From Chrysophaeum taylorii (lineage: Eukaryota; Sar; Pelagophyceae; Pelagomonadales; Pelagomonadaceae): a DNA stretch of 64,000 bases. How positions within the stretch are numbered: the stretch's first letter is position 1; each line of letters starts with the position of its first letter. The position numbers and the translations under genes are program-made. The notes beneath the pieces were generated by a model, which saw only the letters and a list, made by a program, of their open reading frames with translations, made no database searches and had not been told where the DNA came from. The stretch covers positions 62,001-126,000 of the forward strand of contig JAQMWT010000673.1 in the NCBI GenBank assembly GCA_029834535.1, in the 5' to 3' direction. This document shows positions 62,287 through 64,000 of this stretch, piece by piece.

Positions 62287-64000
62287 AATCAACGGAATTT
62301 ATCCGAAGTCTGGGCAGTTGCTTCCCTCGGAGACCGAGGAGCAACGCGCGCATGGAATCTCGAAAAATATTTCGAGCACAGCTGGTGGAGCACACCATTA
62401 CTCGCACTGTCATATGGTATGGCCTCATCGAATCGTCAGACTGTCAGCACGAGGAGGAACCCCAGGCGTCTTCCTTCATTCGCATGGCTCCGTTGCGCAG
62501 GCTGTTGCCCACTTGGTCGCGTTTCGCCAGAAAACGGAATGTTGCGATCTGAATGAGATGGGCCTCCATCCGTCGTCGAACATGCCCGACGCAGACCTTG
62601 ATGCGATTGTTGCGTTCAAATTGGCGTGTGGGCTTGGGGGCGTGGCATTGTCCACTTCGGGCGCACGCGTATGCACTCCCTAGTTGTCGAAGGCTCTCCT
62701 GAATTCGGCATCTCTCTGTTTCACGCGGAACGACGGCGCAGCTTGAAGTCGTTGGTGTGCCTGCGTGCGCGTCGCGCCCCGCGCCGATGTGACTTGTGCG
62801 GCACCAGCGCTATACGATGGCGTTGGTGCCTGCTAAGTACGCATGGACCAAAATGAAAACCCGAGACCGGGTTCAAGTTCTTTGCCCCGGTGGACGATCA
62901 AGCGCAATTTCCTAAACACTGGGCCTTGGTCAATAGGCGCCGCGGGCCGTTGCGAACGCGCTTATCTCCCAGAACATGTTTCGTATGGGCTTCTTGGTTC
63001 GTGTAGTCCTACCTCAACCCCGCTCCCTGACACATTTCCCTTAAAGCACGTTCCAGCCCATGTTGTCGTTGATGGTCGCCCGTAGCATACTGGCGATCAC
63101 CTTATACAATGGAACTGGGGCGAAAACTATACGCTGCGCGTCTCATGACGACAGATTCGTTTTTGGCTTTCAACAGACGACGTCCGTCGGCTCCACACCG
63201 CACTATCGTCCTATGTGAGTGCCTTAAAGCGCCAAAAATCAACCAGGTGGGCCATACCAAGCGCCCGGGGGTGTTCCACGCTCCTCAGCACCATGATTTG
63301 CCATACCGCGCCGAGCCCCTGCGCTCTGACCTTAACAGCTCGATCACTTCTGCAAGTCGCAAGTGTGACCCCTTCGAGAGGGCCAGGGCAGCACTCCCCA
63401 GAGCATGGACGGCATACTGATAAAAGTAATCCAGGAGAATTGTCATATGATCGAACCATCAAAAAGAAAAGCAGTGTGATTATGGGGGCGAATCAAGCGT
63501 GCGCCAACAGCTGCACTTCGAAGACGCGGCGCTAGACACTAGAGATGACTGGGCCATTTTCGAGGGACCTCGAGTATATTAGGCGGCTCCGATTGTCTGC
63601 CGGTTTTTCGGCCAGCATGGAGCGTCAAATTTGCAGTGACGATGATGGATCAGCTCATGCGGGAACTGGAAACTGGGAATGTCAAGGTCCGAGAACTTGA
63701 GGCAGCTAAAGCAGCCCTGGAGCCAAAAAGAAAGAACGCAGGTGTGCTCCGGGGGCAAGACGTTCAAATGAGTACGCGGATGTGCCGGGGGCTAAGTTGC
63801 TCTGCGCGGCACTAATAATTACGAAGACGCTTACGGTGTAGTGAGCATGCCTGCAGGCGTGTCGCAGAGCGCACTCGCTAAAAGCAACCGGCAGGAGACC
63901 TGTCCCGACTTCGATGGCGAGAGACTCTGGATAGATGGCGCTTCCGTGCGCGTCTTTCACACTCACAAGCCTGCGCACTCCTCAAGAAGATAGATTTGCC
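62287..64000. other. Right-edge region, no supported gene
   Basis: 1.7 kb upstream of the lumenal PSII gene. No frame carries a motif or a believable splice structure; composition is less GC-biased than in the genes. A gene truncated by the window edge cannot be excluded. Confidence 0.4.

Noticed and set aside
62081-62683. + strand frames overlapping the lumenal PSII gene
   Set aside because: They are antisense to a phase-consistent five-exon gene with clear targeting and helical motifs on the minus strand.

Overview
This window looks like nuclear DNA from a photosynthetic, secondary-plastid eukaryote, most probably an ochrophyte (heterokont) alga such as a pelagophyte. The signs are: very high GC; short spliceosomal introns (31-80 nt in the models built here); eukaryotic housekeeping genes (uL2/RPL8, exportin-7, Nup93, topoisomerase III, full-size ABCG transporter); and plastid proteins with N-terminal signal-like leaders (FtsH, a PDZ-ferredoxin, and a lumenal Psb31/PsbQ-like protein of a type known from diatoms and relatives). 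The clade is inferred, not proven.

Layout. 1-8.9 kb: a membrane protein cut by the left edge, a RING-H2 protein, a nucleotidyltransferase-like protein, TOP3, and a PDZ-2Fe-2S protein. 9.1-18.6 kb: an XK-related-like membrane protein, a six-exon metallo-beta-lactamase-like protein, an acidic repeat protein with a decayed 3' end, a SET-domain methyltransferase, a secreted protein and a 3-hydroxyacyl-CoA dehydrogenase. 19.5-37.2 kb: exportin-7, an MFS transporter, an EF-hand/E2-like fusion, RPL8, a two-exon full-size ABCG transporter and Nup93. 37.2-50.1 kb: a poorly resolved multi-exon locus, plastid FtsH, a small basic protein, then an accessory block made of three decayed Helitron-type Pif1 helicase copies (two forming a 0.8-kb inverted repeat) and a frameshifted retroelement relic. 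50.3-62.3 kb: a 2,102-residue inositol 5-phosphatase/LIM/PH protein, a PDZ protein with a glycine/proline-rich linker, and a five-exon lumenal photosystem II protein. 62.3-64 kb shows nothing recognisable.

The genes are unrelated housekeeping, plastid and signalling functions packed closely (gaps of 35-170 bp are common), not an operon-like system. The most novel material is in unusual domain fusions (5-phosphatase-LIM-PH; EF-hand plus E2-like fold without its cysteine; PDZ plus ferredoxin), a metallo-beta-lactamase fold that has lost its metal ligands, very short introns, and the helicase-derived inverted repeat. Multi-exon genes were assembled by hand by matching phase and splice sites; all exon coordinates are given so they can be tested with transcripts.
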